In this document: one piece after another, positions 9,118 to 17,637 of the stretch
How the letters are laid out: each line of letters opens with the position of its first letter
Position numbering within the stretch: the stretch's first letter is position 1
IMG/VR virus record: IMGVR_UViG_3300025102_000098
Span: 1-38,008 of that record
Reading direction: 5' to 3' (one strand)
Length of the DNA stretch: 38,008 nt
Source of the DNA: a virus
Translations under genes and position numbers: made by a program
The notes under the pieces: generated by a model
The model's input: only the letters and a program-made list of their open reading frames with translations
What the model was told of the DNA's origin: nothing
Databases searched by the model: none

Positions 9118-10281
9118 TTAAGCAGCGATATCCCTCACTTTTCCATGCGCTCGGTAGAATAGTTGCCATAGTTCACCCATAGTGTGAAACATACCCATTT
9201 GCCCTAGTCTGTTGATTCCGAAAGGATCTCCGGTTTCAATACCTGACTCGTGGTATAGGGTTGGTTTTGCTGTGCAGAAATACATATAATCTGTATCCAT
9301 GAAATACATTCTTGAAAGTTCGCCTGATTCTGCGAAAACGTCTTTGGATGGGATTAGTGGTACACCGTTGTATGTTGCAACTACGAAACCTGCTTCCATA
9401 CCCGGAACACCCTTTACACCGTTTACACCCGGTACAACTCTCTTCATTTCAGTAAATCTTTGCTGTGGTTGTAAGAGTTGTTGGATTTTCTCTAATGTAT
9501 CGTATCCTGTAAGGATAACTTTAGGCTGTCCTCCTTTCTCCCATACGCTTCTGAACATTCCATCTAAGATGTTTAGAGACAATGCTCTTGCTGCACCTGC
9601 TGAACCTGCATCCACATTAGCATCGTACCATTGTGCAGACCCTGCCCCTGCACCATTACGGGTAATGCTGTATTGGTTGTGGTCTGTAATTGCAGATACG
9701 AAATCTGTTGCAGATTCTGTAAAGGAAGATGATAAAGCACGATCTAGGCTTTGGAAATTGTTTCCTGCTAGTGTATCTACATCTTCTAATAGCATTTTAT
9801 TGATGTGTTCAGCGTGGTGTTTTGCCATTTCCATCTTCATAACTGCTCTTGCATCTCCAAGACCGTCATCTTTGTCTGCTAGGAACATTGCTGTTTCTGA
9901 TAGGTCGAAAGTGTGCGCTACTGTTCTTGGTTTTGTGCTGACTTCCTCAAATACAGGCTTGCTTGTGTCAGGTAGTGTTCCGTTTTCTGCAACACCGCCA
10001 CCGCTTGTGAATGATGGTTTGTCAGTAACGACCCTCCAACCACTCTTTTCCCACGGTTTCTTAGGTAGTATAGAGAACGCATTGAACTCTTGGTTCAGTT
10101 GCGACCAAACTTTACGGCCAAATATAGCCTGATAAGTTCCGGTTGTGCTGCTCACTAAAGGCGAGTCAGCCTTCAAAAGGTCTGTACCGGAGTATGCCCA
10201 TGCGTTAGCACCTGCACCTGCCCCGTAGTATAGCCTTTCCATATCTTCAATTGTGCGTAAGTATCCTCGTGATCCACTCAT
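9118..10281 (-). CDS. Major capsid protein (HK97 fold, predicted)
   Basis: A 387-residue protein starting MSGSRGYLRTIEDMERLYYG. The start is ATG 10281 because a perfect GGAGG sits just upstream; an in-frame TTG five codons earlier would lie across that site. It lies immediately downstream of the prohead protease, the canonical place for an HK97-type major capsid gene. Features consistent with the fold are an N-terminal segment with VWSQLNQEFNAFSILPKKPW, a long central helix region (AVMKMEMAKHHAEHINKMLLEDVDTL) shortened here, and a C-terminal beta region with PLIPSKDVF. Length is typical. There is no separate delta-domain-sized N-terminal extension, in keeping with scaffolding being supplied by the protease gene's tail. 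The assignment rests on position, size, expression signal and general sequence character. Confidence 0.85.
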   Translation of the reverse strand: MSGSRGYLRTIEDMERLYYGAGAGANAWAYSGTDLLKADSPLVSSTTGTYQAIFGRKVWSQLNQEFNAFSILPKKPWEKSGWRVVTDKPSFTSGGGVAENGTLPDTSKPVFEEVSTKPRTVAHTFDLSETAMFLADKDDGLGDARAVMKMEMAKHHAEHINKMLLEDVDTLAGNNFQSLDRALSSSFTESATDFVSAITDHNQYSITRNGAGAGSAQWYDANVDAGSAGAARALSLNILDGMFRSVWEKGGQPKVILTGYDTLEKIQQLLQPQQRFTEMKRVVPGVNGVKGVPGMEAGFVVATYNGVPLIPSKDVFAESGELSRMYFMDTDYMYFCTAKPTLYHESGIETGDPFGINRLGQMGMFHTMGELWQLFYRAHGKVRDIAA

Positions 10282-10317
10282 ATTTTTTTCCTCCAATTAT
10301 CCGTACCCGAAAAACGC

Positions 10318-11697
10318 TTATGCGCCTCTCAAAGCCCTCCTTGCTAGATCTTCAGTAGCAATCCAAGCATCAAGGTCATTGCCCATAGCGGCAAATTCTT
10401 CGTGGGTTGGAATGCGAATATCTGAAACATCAGATTTCTGTATAGATGCTGTCTCGACAGCAGTTGAACGTAGTGAATCAATTTCTGCTTTTAGTGTAGC
10501 AATTTGACCGCTATAATCAGATGCTTTCTGAACTTCTAATGCTCTAGCAGTTTCTGCGTCATAACGTGATTCCCAATCTGACTTAACAAGAGATTTCAAT
10601 GCTTCTTCATCTCTTAGAGATGCGTATGCCCTGTATCCACGCTCTAATCCTTCAGATGTAATTTCATTCTTAATGATGTTTTTACTGCCGGATGGTGCGT
10701 TGTATGCCATGTTTGCAACTCCCGGTTGCTTGATGACGTATTTGTTTCCACTTGGCCCTTCAAGAGATGGGGCAGGTGCAAGTGTTGCATCTTCTCCTGA
10801 ACCGATTGGGTCGCCCTGTCCTCGGTGTGAATATCCGCCGCTACCTTCTTGTAAGTATGCTTTCTCTAATCCGAAGTGGCCTCTTAGACCATCTAAATCT
10901 ACTCCTTGTTCGTGAGCAAACTTCTCAAGAGTGTCAATGTATGCTACTGCACCATCATTACTCTTTTTGGCTTCATCTTTGGATTTCATATCTTTATCCT
11001 CTTTGTCGCCTTTGTATCCCATTTTTTCATCGGATTTTTCTTCGGTCTTTGTTATCGAGTCTGTGTCAAGATGTTTTAATATCCCTGTCAGACTTTCTCT
11101 TATCTCTACTAATGCTTCGCTTTCAGTCATTTTATTTACTTCCTGTATATTTTCATTATCCATTTTGAGGATTGTGTAACGGGCTTCGGGATTAATCCCT
11201 TTCTTGCACAAAGTTATCTCGTGCAATTCCAAGTCCGTAATCTCACGGTGGTTTCCATGTTCAGGTGTATGCTTAGATACACGGAACAATGCTTGTCCAC
11301 CTATTGAAAAGGCACGAAGATCACCATCTCGTACCTGCTTTTGCACTTCTCGTGCTTTCTGAATATCGCTGCGTATTTTACATACTACGAATAATCCGTG
11401 GTTATCTACCTCAGATTTCCATAAGCGACCTTGTGAATCTGTATAGTTATCAACTACTTCTCCTACTTGGATTCCGCTATGTGCTAACTGAACATTACGA
11501 AATGCTTTGTTATCCATGAACTTACTAAATGCCTTAGTTAGAGCAGAAGTTGGTATTCTATCTCCTTGTTTATCTACCATATCTACACTAGCATATCCTG
11601 CTACAAATAGATCTTCTCCTTTAGATTCTTTTAGAATCCATCTATCTGACGTTTCACCGACAGCAGACCATCCCTGACTCATGCTTGCCGTTGCCAT
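10318..11697 (-). CDS. Prohead maturation protease with C-terminal scaffold-like region
   Basis: A 459-residue protein. Residues ~15-170 match the HK97-type (U35) prohead serine protease plan: VAGYASVDMVDKQGDRI strand region, His in QLAHSGIQVG (~71), Ser in LRAFSIGGQ (~130) and the acidic strand LELHEITLC (~158). These would cleave scaffold and capsid propeptides during head maturation. Residues ~190-459 are charged and coiled-coil-like (EEKSDEKMGYKGDKEDKDMK, later ALEVQKASDYSGQIATLKAEI shortened), as expected of a fused scaffold. The ATG has no convincing ribosome site, but a TATA-like box lies about 24-33 bases upstream. It directly precedes the major capsid gene. Confidence 0.85.
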   Translation of the reverse strand: MATASMSQGWSAVGETSDRWILKESKGEDLFVAGYASVDMVDKQGDRIPTSALTKAFSKFMDNKAFRNVQLAHSGIQVGEVVDNYTDSQGRLWKSEVDNHGLFVVCKIRSDIQKAREVQKQVRDGDLRAFSIGGQALFRVSKHTPEHGNHREITDLELHEITLCKKGINPEARYTILKMDNENIQEVNKMTESEALVEIRESLTGILKHLDTDSITKTEEKSDEKMGYKGDKEDKDMKSKDEAKKSNDGAVAYIDTLEKFAHEQGVDLDGLRGHFGLEKAYLQEGSGGYSHRGQGDPIGSGEDATLAPAPSLEGPSGNKYVIKQPGVANMAYNAPSGSKNIIKNEITSEGLERGYRAYASLRDEEALKSLVKSDWESRYDAETARALEVQKASDYSGQIATLKAEIDSLRSTAVETASIQKSDVSDIRIPTHEEFAAMGNDLDAWIATEDLARRALRGA

Positions 11698-11719
11698 TAA
11701 TCGAACATACTTTTCTCAA

Positions 11720-11731
11720 TAGTATATGAAT
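11720..11731 (-). promoter_or_regulatory. TATA-like box before the protease-capsid genes
   Basis: Minus-strand TTCATATACTAT lies in the 59-base gap between the 1118-residue gene and the protease gene, centred about 28 bases upstream of ATG 11697. That ATG lacks a Shine-Dalgarno sequence, the combination expected for leaderless archaeal transcription of a strongly expressed capsid operon. The box is short and AT-rich DNA produces such matches by chance. Confidence 0.35.
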
Positions 11732-11756
11732 AACATCATGACAGGACTGACAGCCC

Positions 11757-14700
11757 TCATAGGACATGATCATCACGAGTGGCTTGCACTACATCGTTTT
11801 CATCTTCATCATGAGTTTTTTCTTTACCGGGATAACGAAGTATTGCTTTTCCCTCTTTCATATCTAAAACAGCCTCTCCGTCATCTGTTGTTACTCTCAT
11901 AGATAATGGCTTAAACATATCATCCATAGTCTCTTCACTTTCTTCCCTTTTTGGATTGCCAAAAGTGGTGTTTTCTTCGTCAGTAATTTCCGTTGGCCCT
12001 GTCGGTGCAGTAAGATCTGCTTGCATTCCCGACCATGCGCCACCATCTGCTGAAGCCCTATTCATTCTAGGAAATGCAAATTTTTCTGCTACATCGTCAT
12101 CAATAGCCTCATTTACAGTCCATTCTCCACTTTCTGTTCTTTCAAGCCCGTATTCATTACCGTACAATTCTAACTTCTTAGATGTCAAACCATCAATAAT
12201 CCCAATCAATCTTTTCTCTTTCATTGATTCATCGGCATTTGCAATAGCCCTTCTTGCATAGCGCATAATAGTTGAAATAGAACCTTTTTCTTCTTCTTCA
12301 GTCATAACTTCAGGGGCTTTATCCATTGATTTTCTTTTTAGAGGGCGTTTTCGAGCAGAATGCAATGGTCGTAATGTTCCGCTATCTGATGACGTAACTG
12401 TTCCCGTATTTGCTGTTGCACCACCTGCCGCACCACCTGCCGCACCTTCTTTGAGGAAAATACCTGCAACAGGACTCCAAATCACAAATTGTGCCTTTGC
12501 TTGTTTAATTAAATGAGATGGCCCTTCGTAATCAACTACAAAGAACCCTTCATCATCCATATCTGTTTTTACAATTACAGGCTCAAATATTGCAGGATAT
12601 TCTAAGACAACTTGATTGCCCTTCAAACTCATTTCAGGCAAAGGAGGCAAAGGAGATGCTTTCGATATATCGTCTTGAGGATAAAGAACCCACTTCGGAT
12701 GGACTTCTTTGCCTTTGATAAAAGTCGAATGTGCATCTCTAATTAGTAAATCACTTTTATCTAATGTAGCAATTGTTTTCATTAATCCATCTTCATCAGT
12801 AGTAACACATGAATTAGGAGATGGGAAATGAACATTGTCTGTTGTTGTATATAGTGTCCTTAATGTATTTACTCGATCACTTAATGGCTCAACTGCCATG
12901 TCTGTATCTTTATGTACCAACAAATCTACAACAGTAAGCAAATCGCCATCAACATAAGCATCAAATGTTGCATCACCCTTGATTGTATCTTTTAGAGACT
13001 TCTTTACTTTAGTGGGCAAACTTGTAGGGTCTATGCTTTTGCCCTTTTTCTTAACCATAATTCTTTTTCCTTTTGGTTTCTTTTGAACTACCCATTCTCC
13101 GCTAAAGCCTTTGAGTGTTTCCATATCATCTAAATCTCTTATGACGTGAGCAGGTTCAATTAATGATTCAAACACGCCTGTTTGTTCATAATCATCAGAT
13201 TTATGTAAATCAGTAGTTAGAGACATACTCCCTGTTGGATGTGCGGATAAAGCATTTATTTCTCTTGTCTTAGGTGTAATAGGGTGCATATGATGATTCA
13301 TGTTTAATCCATTAACTAATCCTTCATGTGCTGTTCTTTGTAATAGATTGAATGGTTGTTCTTTTACATCAAATGATATATCGTTAATACGAGGATCCCA
13401 TTTCCATGCTAGGTTAGCACTCATGTTATGCCCCCATGCATCTGTATTTCCTGAATTAAAGATAGGGGGGGCTACTCTTTTTGAGGATGGATGCACGTTT
13501 CCGAACACGCCCTCTCCGTGTTTTCCTCTCATTAATGCCATGTTAGCAGCCGCAGCCAATTGTTGAATGTTGCCTCTTGCAATAGTATTAGCATTCATAT
13601 CTTCAGTTGTTGTAGGAGAAAACAATGCATTACCATGCTTTTCTCTAAGCCCCTTTGCCATTTCCATCATTTTCATCCTAAGTGCAATATCAGTCTCATT
13701 ATAATGTGCATTGTGCAAATCATGCCACATAGGATTAGAGTTAGGGTGGTTTTCCCTAAACATACCCCCTCTTGCTACTCCTAAATCAGTAACTCCTTGC
13801 ATCGCTCTACCGAATGGGCTAATTGAAAACGCATTTGTTGGTATTGTCATTCTTGCACCTTGACCCCCTATTTGTGAGGGATGAAGATGTTGATGATTTG
13901 CTGCATGACTCCAACTTGCCCTTCTTCTTTCAAAATCAACATCTCCTATTGAAGTAGGGGTATGCATATGTGAATTATCGGGTGAATCTCGTGCCAATTC
14001 AGGGAAATGACTACCACTAAGCATTGCAGGTGAATCTATCTCCACCCCGTTTGTTAAGAAATCAGATAACCAACCTTCATTGAATATATCAGGATATGAT
14101 TGTTTTAAGATAGTGTCAAGAGATTTTGAGTCTCGCCCCACACCGCCCCAACGCTGAAACGGTTGCCACCAATGATGGTTATGCGATTCTTCATCATCAA
14201 TGAATGGATGAATTAAGTGAGATGTGGGGTCTGAAACCATAGGTGATGATGTAGGGCCATGTCTATCGCTTGGCCTCATCCACCATGCTTTCAAAGGAGT
14301 AAATCTATCTCGCCAAGATCGTAATACTCTATCCCATGTCATACCTGCTTTGTTTTGCATATTGTTTCTAATGCTTTTTGATTCGGGAGAAGAATAACTA
14401 TCTGTTTTTGAAAGGTCTTTTAACAAATCTATCATTGATTCATTCTTGTCATTATTACTCCATTCTAAACCAAATAGATAAGGTAACATACCAAATTTAG
14501 ATAGTTGTTCTTTTTTATTCTCTTGCCATTCTTCATAATTGGAATGTCTATTTACGTCTTTTATGTATAAATCTAATATAGATTCATCGGGATTGCCATA
14601 AATCATAGCCTCATCGGGAGATAAACGATTATTGCGTTCTCCTTCTTTGTGCTTATGAGCCAAAGTTAATCTTTCTGATTTTTCAATATTTTCTTCATCG

Positions 14701-15113
14701 CCTAAATGAGTAATAAAATCGAATAAATGATCAACATACAATGGTTCACCCCATGCAGCCCCATGAAGTAATGGGCATGAATTTGACTTCATACCAAATG
14801 GATGATGTTCTCCAAAACGATTATCCTGTTCAGCCATAGGCCAATCATTTAGATATGTAGTTGATAATTTAGTATGCCCTGCTAAGTATTTTTGATATTC
14901 TTGAGGAATTACCATTTGAGATGGAGACATAGGAGAACCTAAGTCTCTCATAGAATATGGTGGACTATCTGCCATCATAGCCAAAGCAGCCATGTCTTGT
15001 TTAGTTATTTCAGAATCTTTCAATACAGATAAGTATTCATCGAAAGGCGGATTTTGTGCATTAACACAAGAAAGAACAACTTCTGTTCTCAATCGTACTA
15101 ATTCATCATTCAT
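11757..15113 (-). CDS. 1118-residue minor head protein candidate with DNA-ligase-like domain
   Basis: Start taken at ATG 15113 (MNDELVRLRTEVV) because GAGGTGG lies at good spacing; the open frame continues 12 codons upstream into the previous gene. Residues 1-650 are His/Asn/Met-rich, polar and low in recognisable motifs. Residues ~670-870 resemble the nucleotidyltransferase core of ATP-dependent DNA ligases: WVVQKKPKGKRIMV (motif I position, KxDG changed to KPKG), FDAYVDGDLLTVVDLLV (FDGEL position), SDRVNTLRTLY, and HPKWVLYP near the motif V/VI region. The C-terminus has Glu-rich helices and APTGPTEITDEENTTF, a motif shared with the gene at 26074-27408. Size and position between portal and protease suggest a virion protein. 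Whether the ligase fold is active is doubtful given the altered motif I. Confidence 0.6.
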   Translation of the reverse strand: MNDELVRLRTEVVLSCVNAQNPPFDEYLSVLKDSEITKQDMAALAMMADSPPYSMRDLGSPMSPSQMVIPQEYQKYLAGHTKLSTTYLNDWPMAEQDNRFGEHHPFGMKSNSCPLLHGAAWGEPLYVDHLFDFITHLGDEENIEKSERLTLAHKHKEGERNNRLSPDEAMIYGNPDESILDLYIKDVNRHSNYEEWQENKKEQLSKFGMLPYLFGLEWSNNDKNESMIDLLKDLSKTDSYSSPESKSIRNNMQNKAGMTWDRVLRSWRDRFTPLKAWWMRPSDRHGPTSSPMVSDPTSHLIHPFIDDEESHNHHWWQPFQRWGGVGRDSKSLDTILKQSYPDIFNEGWLSDFLTNGVEIDSPAMLSGSHFPELARDSPDNSHMHTPTSIGDVDFERRRASWSHAANHQHLHPSQIGGQGARMTIPTNAFSISPFGRAMQGVTDLGVARGGMFRENHPNSNPMWHDLHNAHYNETDIALRMKMMEMAKGLREKHGNALFSPTTTEDMNANTIARGNIQQLAAAANMALMRGKHGEGVFGNVHPSSKRVAPPIFNSGNTDAWGHNMSANLAWKWDPRINDISFDVKEQPFNLLQRTAHEGLVNGLNMNHHMHPITPKTREINALSAHPTGSMSLTTDLHKSDDYEQTGVFESLIEPAHVIRDLDDMETLKGFSGEWVVQKKPKGKRIMVKKKGKSIDPTSLPTKVKKSLKDTIKGDATFDAYVDGDLLTVVDLLVHKDTDMAVEPLSDRVNTLRTLYTTTDNVHFPSPNSCVTTDEDGLMKTIATLDKSDLLIRDAHSTFIKGKEVHPKWVLYPQDDISKASPLPPLPEMSLKGNQVVLEYPAIFEPVIVKTDMDDEGFFVVDYEGPSHLIKQAKAQFVIWSPVAGIFLKEGAAGGAAGGATANTGTVTSSDSGTLRPLHSARKRPLKRKSMDKAPEVMTEEEEKGSISTIMRYARRAIANADESMKEKRLIGIIDGLTSKKLELYGNEYGLERTESGEWTVNEAIDDDVAEKFAFPRMNRASADGGAWSGMQADLTAPTGPTEITDEENTTFGNPKREESEETMDDMFKPLSMRVTTDDGEAVLDMKEGKAILRYPGKEKTHDEDENDVVQATRDDHVL

Positions 15114-15123
15114 TTTTCCCACC

Positions 15124-15651
15124 TCACAGGCGGGCATAGACTTGCTCAATCAAACCCGCAATTTCATCAATTGCACCCAACTGACCTTGCGTTGCGTTCT
15201 TTTTCAAATCCATAAGTGAATCTTCAATTGGTTTTACACTTGAGAAATGTCCACCTGAATGAGTAAGATGCATATGTAGTGAAGATGCATTGACATCATA
15301 ACCTGTTTGTGCTACACTAGGCATTTTTGCAACTTCTGAAATGAATGTTCTTTTTGTTCCTTCTTCAGTATATGGCATTACTTGATTAGTACCAAATCCT
15401 GCTGCTCTATTTGATTCACCTGATACTTCATGGAAATGAGGCATACCATTACTTACATTAGGTTCAACTTGATATTTCTTAATGTCTTTTTCTTTCTTAG
15501 GATTACAAGTAGGGCAATCATCTTCTTTACACCCCATTTTACAACCCATACGATTGACGTTCTTTTCAATACCTAATTCTTTTTCAATAGATTTTAGTAC
15601 GCTTAGTAATCTTCCTTCAGGGGTTTCTTTCATTGGGTCAAAATATTTCAT
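15124..15651 (-). CDS. Cys-rich small head-cluster protein, unknown
   Basis: A 175-residue protein with GGAGG eight bases before ATG 15651. Residues ~34-50 hold five cysteines in CKMGCKEDDCPTC, a likely metal site. The middle is His/Ser/Asn-rich (MPHFHEVSGESNRAAGFGT), with a second His cluster in LHMHLTHSGGHF. The C-terminal 40 residues are helical (QLGAIDEIAGLIEQVYARL). It overlaps the preceding gene's stop. No family is recognised; a minor virion component is plausible from position. Confidence 0.65.
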   Translation of the reverse strand: MKYFDPMKETPEGRLLSVLKSIEKELGIEKNVNRMGCKMGCKEDDCPTCNPKKEKDIKKYQVEPNVSNGMPHFHEVSGESNRAAGFGTNQVMPYTEEGTKRTFISEVAKMPSVAQTGYDVNASSLHMHLTHSGGHFSSVKPIEDSLMDLKKNATQGQLGAIDEIAGLIEQVYARL

Positions 15652-15866
15652 CTATATGCCTCCGTATATGCTCTCATTAAATCTCTACCATCAAGATCTA
15701 GTAGTGTTGCCACATTTCTAACTGCCGACATTACATCCATCCCTTGTTCTACTAAATCTCTTACTTCTGCAACAAAAGCCGCAACACCTTCCGGCCCTGA
15801 ATTATCAACAGCATTACCTATCGGTAAATCTTCTTTAACAAGACCCCACGCTTCTTCAAAACTCAT
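15648..15866 (-). CDS. Tagged small helical protein (SFEEAWGLVK N-terminus)
   Basis: A 72-residue protein starting MSFEEAWGLVKEDLPIG, a member of the shared N-terminal tag set (consensus MTAFDKAWxIVK). The rest is helical and slightly acidic (AFVAEVRDLVEQGMDVMSAV, then LLDLDGRDLMRAYTEAYR). The start codon shares one base with the previous stop (TAATG). It lies in the cluster between portal and protease. The tag suggests delivery to, or assembly in, the same compartment as the other tagged proteins; the body has no recognised family. Confidence 0.7.
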   Translation of the reverse strand: MSFEEAWGLVKEDLPIGNAVDNSGPEGVAAFVAEVRDLVEQGMDVMSAVRNVATLLDLDGRDLMRAYTEAYR

Positions 15867-16186
15867 TATCTCATCTCACTTTCTAAGTCTTGCCACTCTC
15901 TTAATTCATCATGTCGAGATTTAGTAATCATATCGCCGCTACCTGAAAATGGGCCAACATTAGTTGCCATTGGATTAACATCTCTATTGAGGGGGTCAAA
16001 TGTTTCATCTGCATGAGGAGTAATGAATGCTTGCCACCCATTTCTCTTCATCATAATTGTAGGATCTTCTGCTGCTTTGATTAAATCAGCGTTTTCTAAT
16101 TCAAGTTGTTGAACTTGAGCCTTTAGAAGTTTCACTTCTTCTATCATCTCTTTTAGTAATTCAACAGATTCTGCTTCTGATGACAT
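15866..16186 (-). CDS. Coiled-coil protein, unknown
   Basis: A 106-residue protein whose first 45 residues form a clear heptad pattern (VELLKEMIEEVKLLKAQVQQ, then LELENADLIKA). The second half is polar with FITPHADETFDPLNRD and ends in charged residues (WQDLESEMR). It overlaps both neighbours at start and stop. A coiled coil in a portal-protease cluster could act in scaffolding or as an internal core protein; that is inference. Confidence 0.65.
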   Translation of the reverse strand: MSSEAESVELLKEMIEEVKLLKAQVQQLELENADLIKAAEDPTIMMKRNGWQAFITPHADETFDPLNRDVNPMATNVGPFSGSGDMITKSRHDELREWQDLESEMR

Positions 16187-16683
16187 TACATTCGCCTCAT
16201 ATTTCCTTGAGGACTAAAAACAGGGCTTGCTGTTCCCGCCATTAGTCTTTGATTTCCTGTTGGACTCATAGATTGCATAGGATCATTCATTGTAACAGAA
16301 CTATGGCCTTCATTTACTTGTAGTGCTGCTGCTTTAATTTCAAGTAAAATGCCACTTAATTTATGAAGTTTTGCTTGGATTGGACTTAAAGCATCAGTAA
16401 CAACCCCCGCTTTTGCTTGTTGTGATATGGCTTTGTGAACTTGCTGTATCAAATCTCCTTGCATATCAAACGAGTCTATTAATTGGTGAATTGCTTCGCC
16501 AACCCCTGAATAATCTCCTTCTCCCGGTGTTAATGGCATTGTTGCACCATTTGGGCCGGGTGTATTCATAGGAGGTTGTTGACCCATAGATGCAGCCATA
16601 GGGTCATTTTTGATGAGCAAACTATCAGATATTTGCAAAGCCCTTAATCGGTCTGCAATTGAACCTGTTTGTTTCCATGTCAT
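16186..16683 (-). CDS. Met/Pro-rich protein with central helices, unknown
   Basis: A 165-residue protein with a near-perfect ribosome site (GAGGTGAT) before ATG 16683. Central helices (AIHQLIDSFDMQGDLIQQVH ... LHKLSGILLEIKAAALQ) are flanked by disordered Met/Pro/Gly-rich ends containing two NDPM motifs (NDPMAASMG and NDPMQSMSP). Similar DPM motifs occur in the genes at 16694-17038 and 29359-29991. It may form an internal virion or scaffold component; no family is recognised. Confidence 0.65.
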   Translation of the reverse strand: MTWKQTGSIADRLRALQISDSLLIKNDPMAASMGQQPPMNTPGPNGATMPLTPGEGDYSGVGEAIHQLIDSFDMQGDLIQQVHKAISQQAKAGVVTDALSPIQAKLHKLSGILLEIKAAALQVNEGHSSVTMNDPMQSMSPTGNQRLMAGTASPVFSPQGNMRRM

Positions 16684-16693
16684 CTAAATCACC

Positions 16694-17038
16694 TCAATAT
16701 ACAATGTGTGGTCTGTAAATCTTATCTGTTCGACCTGCACGAACAACACCCAATGCAATAGCACCGTCATTTGCATGGAAGTCGTTTTCTGTATTGACGT
16801 GTTTGATAATAGCCCCTAAATCTTGGTCGGTAGTGGTATTAGCCATCTGTTTTGCAAGACTATCATGCAAATCTAAATCACTAGATACTACTGCTAATGC
16901 ATTCAAAGCATCCTTCAAATGTTTCGCTATATCATCTCTATTATTCAAATCAATAGCCTTTTGCATTGCATCAATTGATGCTTGCGCTTTTCGTGCCATT
17001 GGATCCATTTTGCTTATTATTCCAAACCCTTCGCTCAT
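16694..17038 (-). CDS. Small helical protein, possible distant tag variant
   Basis: A 114-residue protein. ATG 17038 is chosen because AAGGTGA lies six bases upstream; an in-frame GTG three codons earlier overlaps that site. The N-terminus MSEGFGIISKMDPMARKAQ faintly resembles the shared tag (WGIVK changed to FGIISK), too weak to count firmly. The body is helical and Asp/Ala-rich (DALNALAVVSSDLDLHDSL), ending in a basic strand (RAGRTDKIYRPHIVY). Function unknown. Confidence 0.6.
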   Translation of the reverse strand: MSEGFGIISKMDPMARKAQASIDAMQKAIDLNNRDDIAKHLKDALNALAVVSSDLDLHDSLAKQMANTTTDQDLGAIIKHVNTENDFHANDGAIALGVVRAGRTDKIYRPHIVY

Positions 17039-17068
17039 GTCGCTCACCTTATTCTAGTTATACCATGC

Positions 17069-17341
17069 TTAATGAGAATTGCCCTTGCCCTCACCACGTT
17101 GCCCGCCTAATCCTAGACGGTTTAATCGAGCATCAATTATCTTTTCAGATGATGATTTCATGTCTCTCTTATCGCCTTTTTTGCTTGAAACACTTGTGCC
17201 ACCTTCGTTACGTTTTACATATTTAGGAGATGAACCTGCTGTATCTCTAAATCTTTGGCTTTCGTCTTGTAATTGACGTAGTGGTGGTATCTCGTGAGGG
17301 ATGGCCTTTACCATTTTCCAAGCCTTCTCAAATGCGGTCAT
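17069..17341 (-). CDS. Tagged basic disordered protein (MTAFEKAWKMVK)
   Basis: A 90-residue protein starting with the shared tag. After the tag it is basic, Ser/Gly/Lys-rich and probably disordered (GGTSVSSKKGDKRDMKSSS; ends GLGGQRGEGKGNSH). Its ATG overlaps the previous stop (ATGA). The positive charge would suit DNA binding inside a capsid, in line with a packaged internal protein, but there is no specific motif. It immediately follows another tagged gene downstream of the portal. Confidence 0.75.
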   Translation of the reverse strand: MTAFEKAWKMVKAIPHEIPPLRQLQDESQRFRDTAGSSPKYVKRNEGGTSVSSKKGDKRDMKSSSEKIIDARLNRLGLGGQRGEGKGNSH

Positions 17342-17637
17342 ATATCATCCATCCATTCATTATAACAATCAGGACATACCATATCCCAATACCTTACTTT
17401 GCCTGTGTTTTGTTCACACAAAGGGCATTGAAGATGCTGATTATTTAATTGTTCTTTCGCAGAAATTGAATCAATAATCCAATCGGCTTCTTCGGGGTCA
17501 AAATTAGGGTTATCCCAATTGGCTTCATGACATTGAGAGCAAGCCAATGCAACATAACGAACTACACCCTTTGATCCGCAATCAGAACAATTAGAATCCG
17601 CTTTTGCAATATCCCAAGCCTTCTCAAATGCGGTCAT
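17338..17637 (-). CDS. Tagged double zinc-ribbon protein (MTAFEKAWDIAK)
   Basis: A 99-residue protein: the shared tag at residues 1-12, then two zinc-ribbon units. The first has CSDC and CSQC (about residues 17-36), the second CPLC and CPDC (about 71-92), separated by an acidic helical linker (PEEADWIIDSISAKEQLNNQ). It starts four bases inside the end of the portal gene, with GAGGATGAG as ribosome site. Zinc ribbons of this kind bind nucleic acid or protein. This shows the tag joined to a compact folded cargo. Confidence 0.75.
   Translation of the reverse strand: MTAFEKAWDIAKADSNCSDCGSKGVVRYVALACSQCHEANWDNPNFDPEEADWIIDSISAKEQLNNQHLQCPLCEQNTGKVRYWDMVCPDCYNEWMDDI

Noticed and set aside
9299-10132. 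Plus-strand 277-residue frame
   Set aside because: It lies wholly antisense to the major capsid gene, with composition of a shadow frame and no strong start.
16694-17038. Counting MSEGFGIISKMD as a thirteenth N-terminal tag
   Set aside because: Only a loose FGIISK/WGIVK match without the FDKA part; could be chance.
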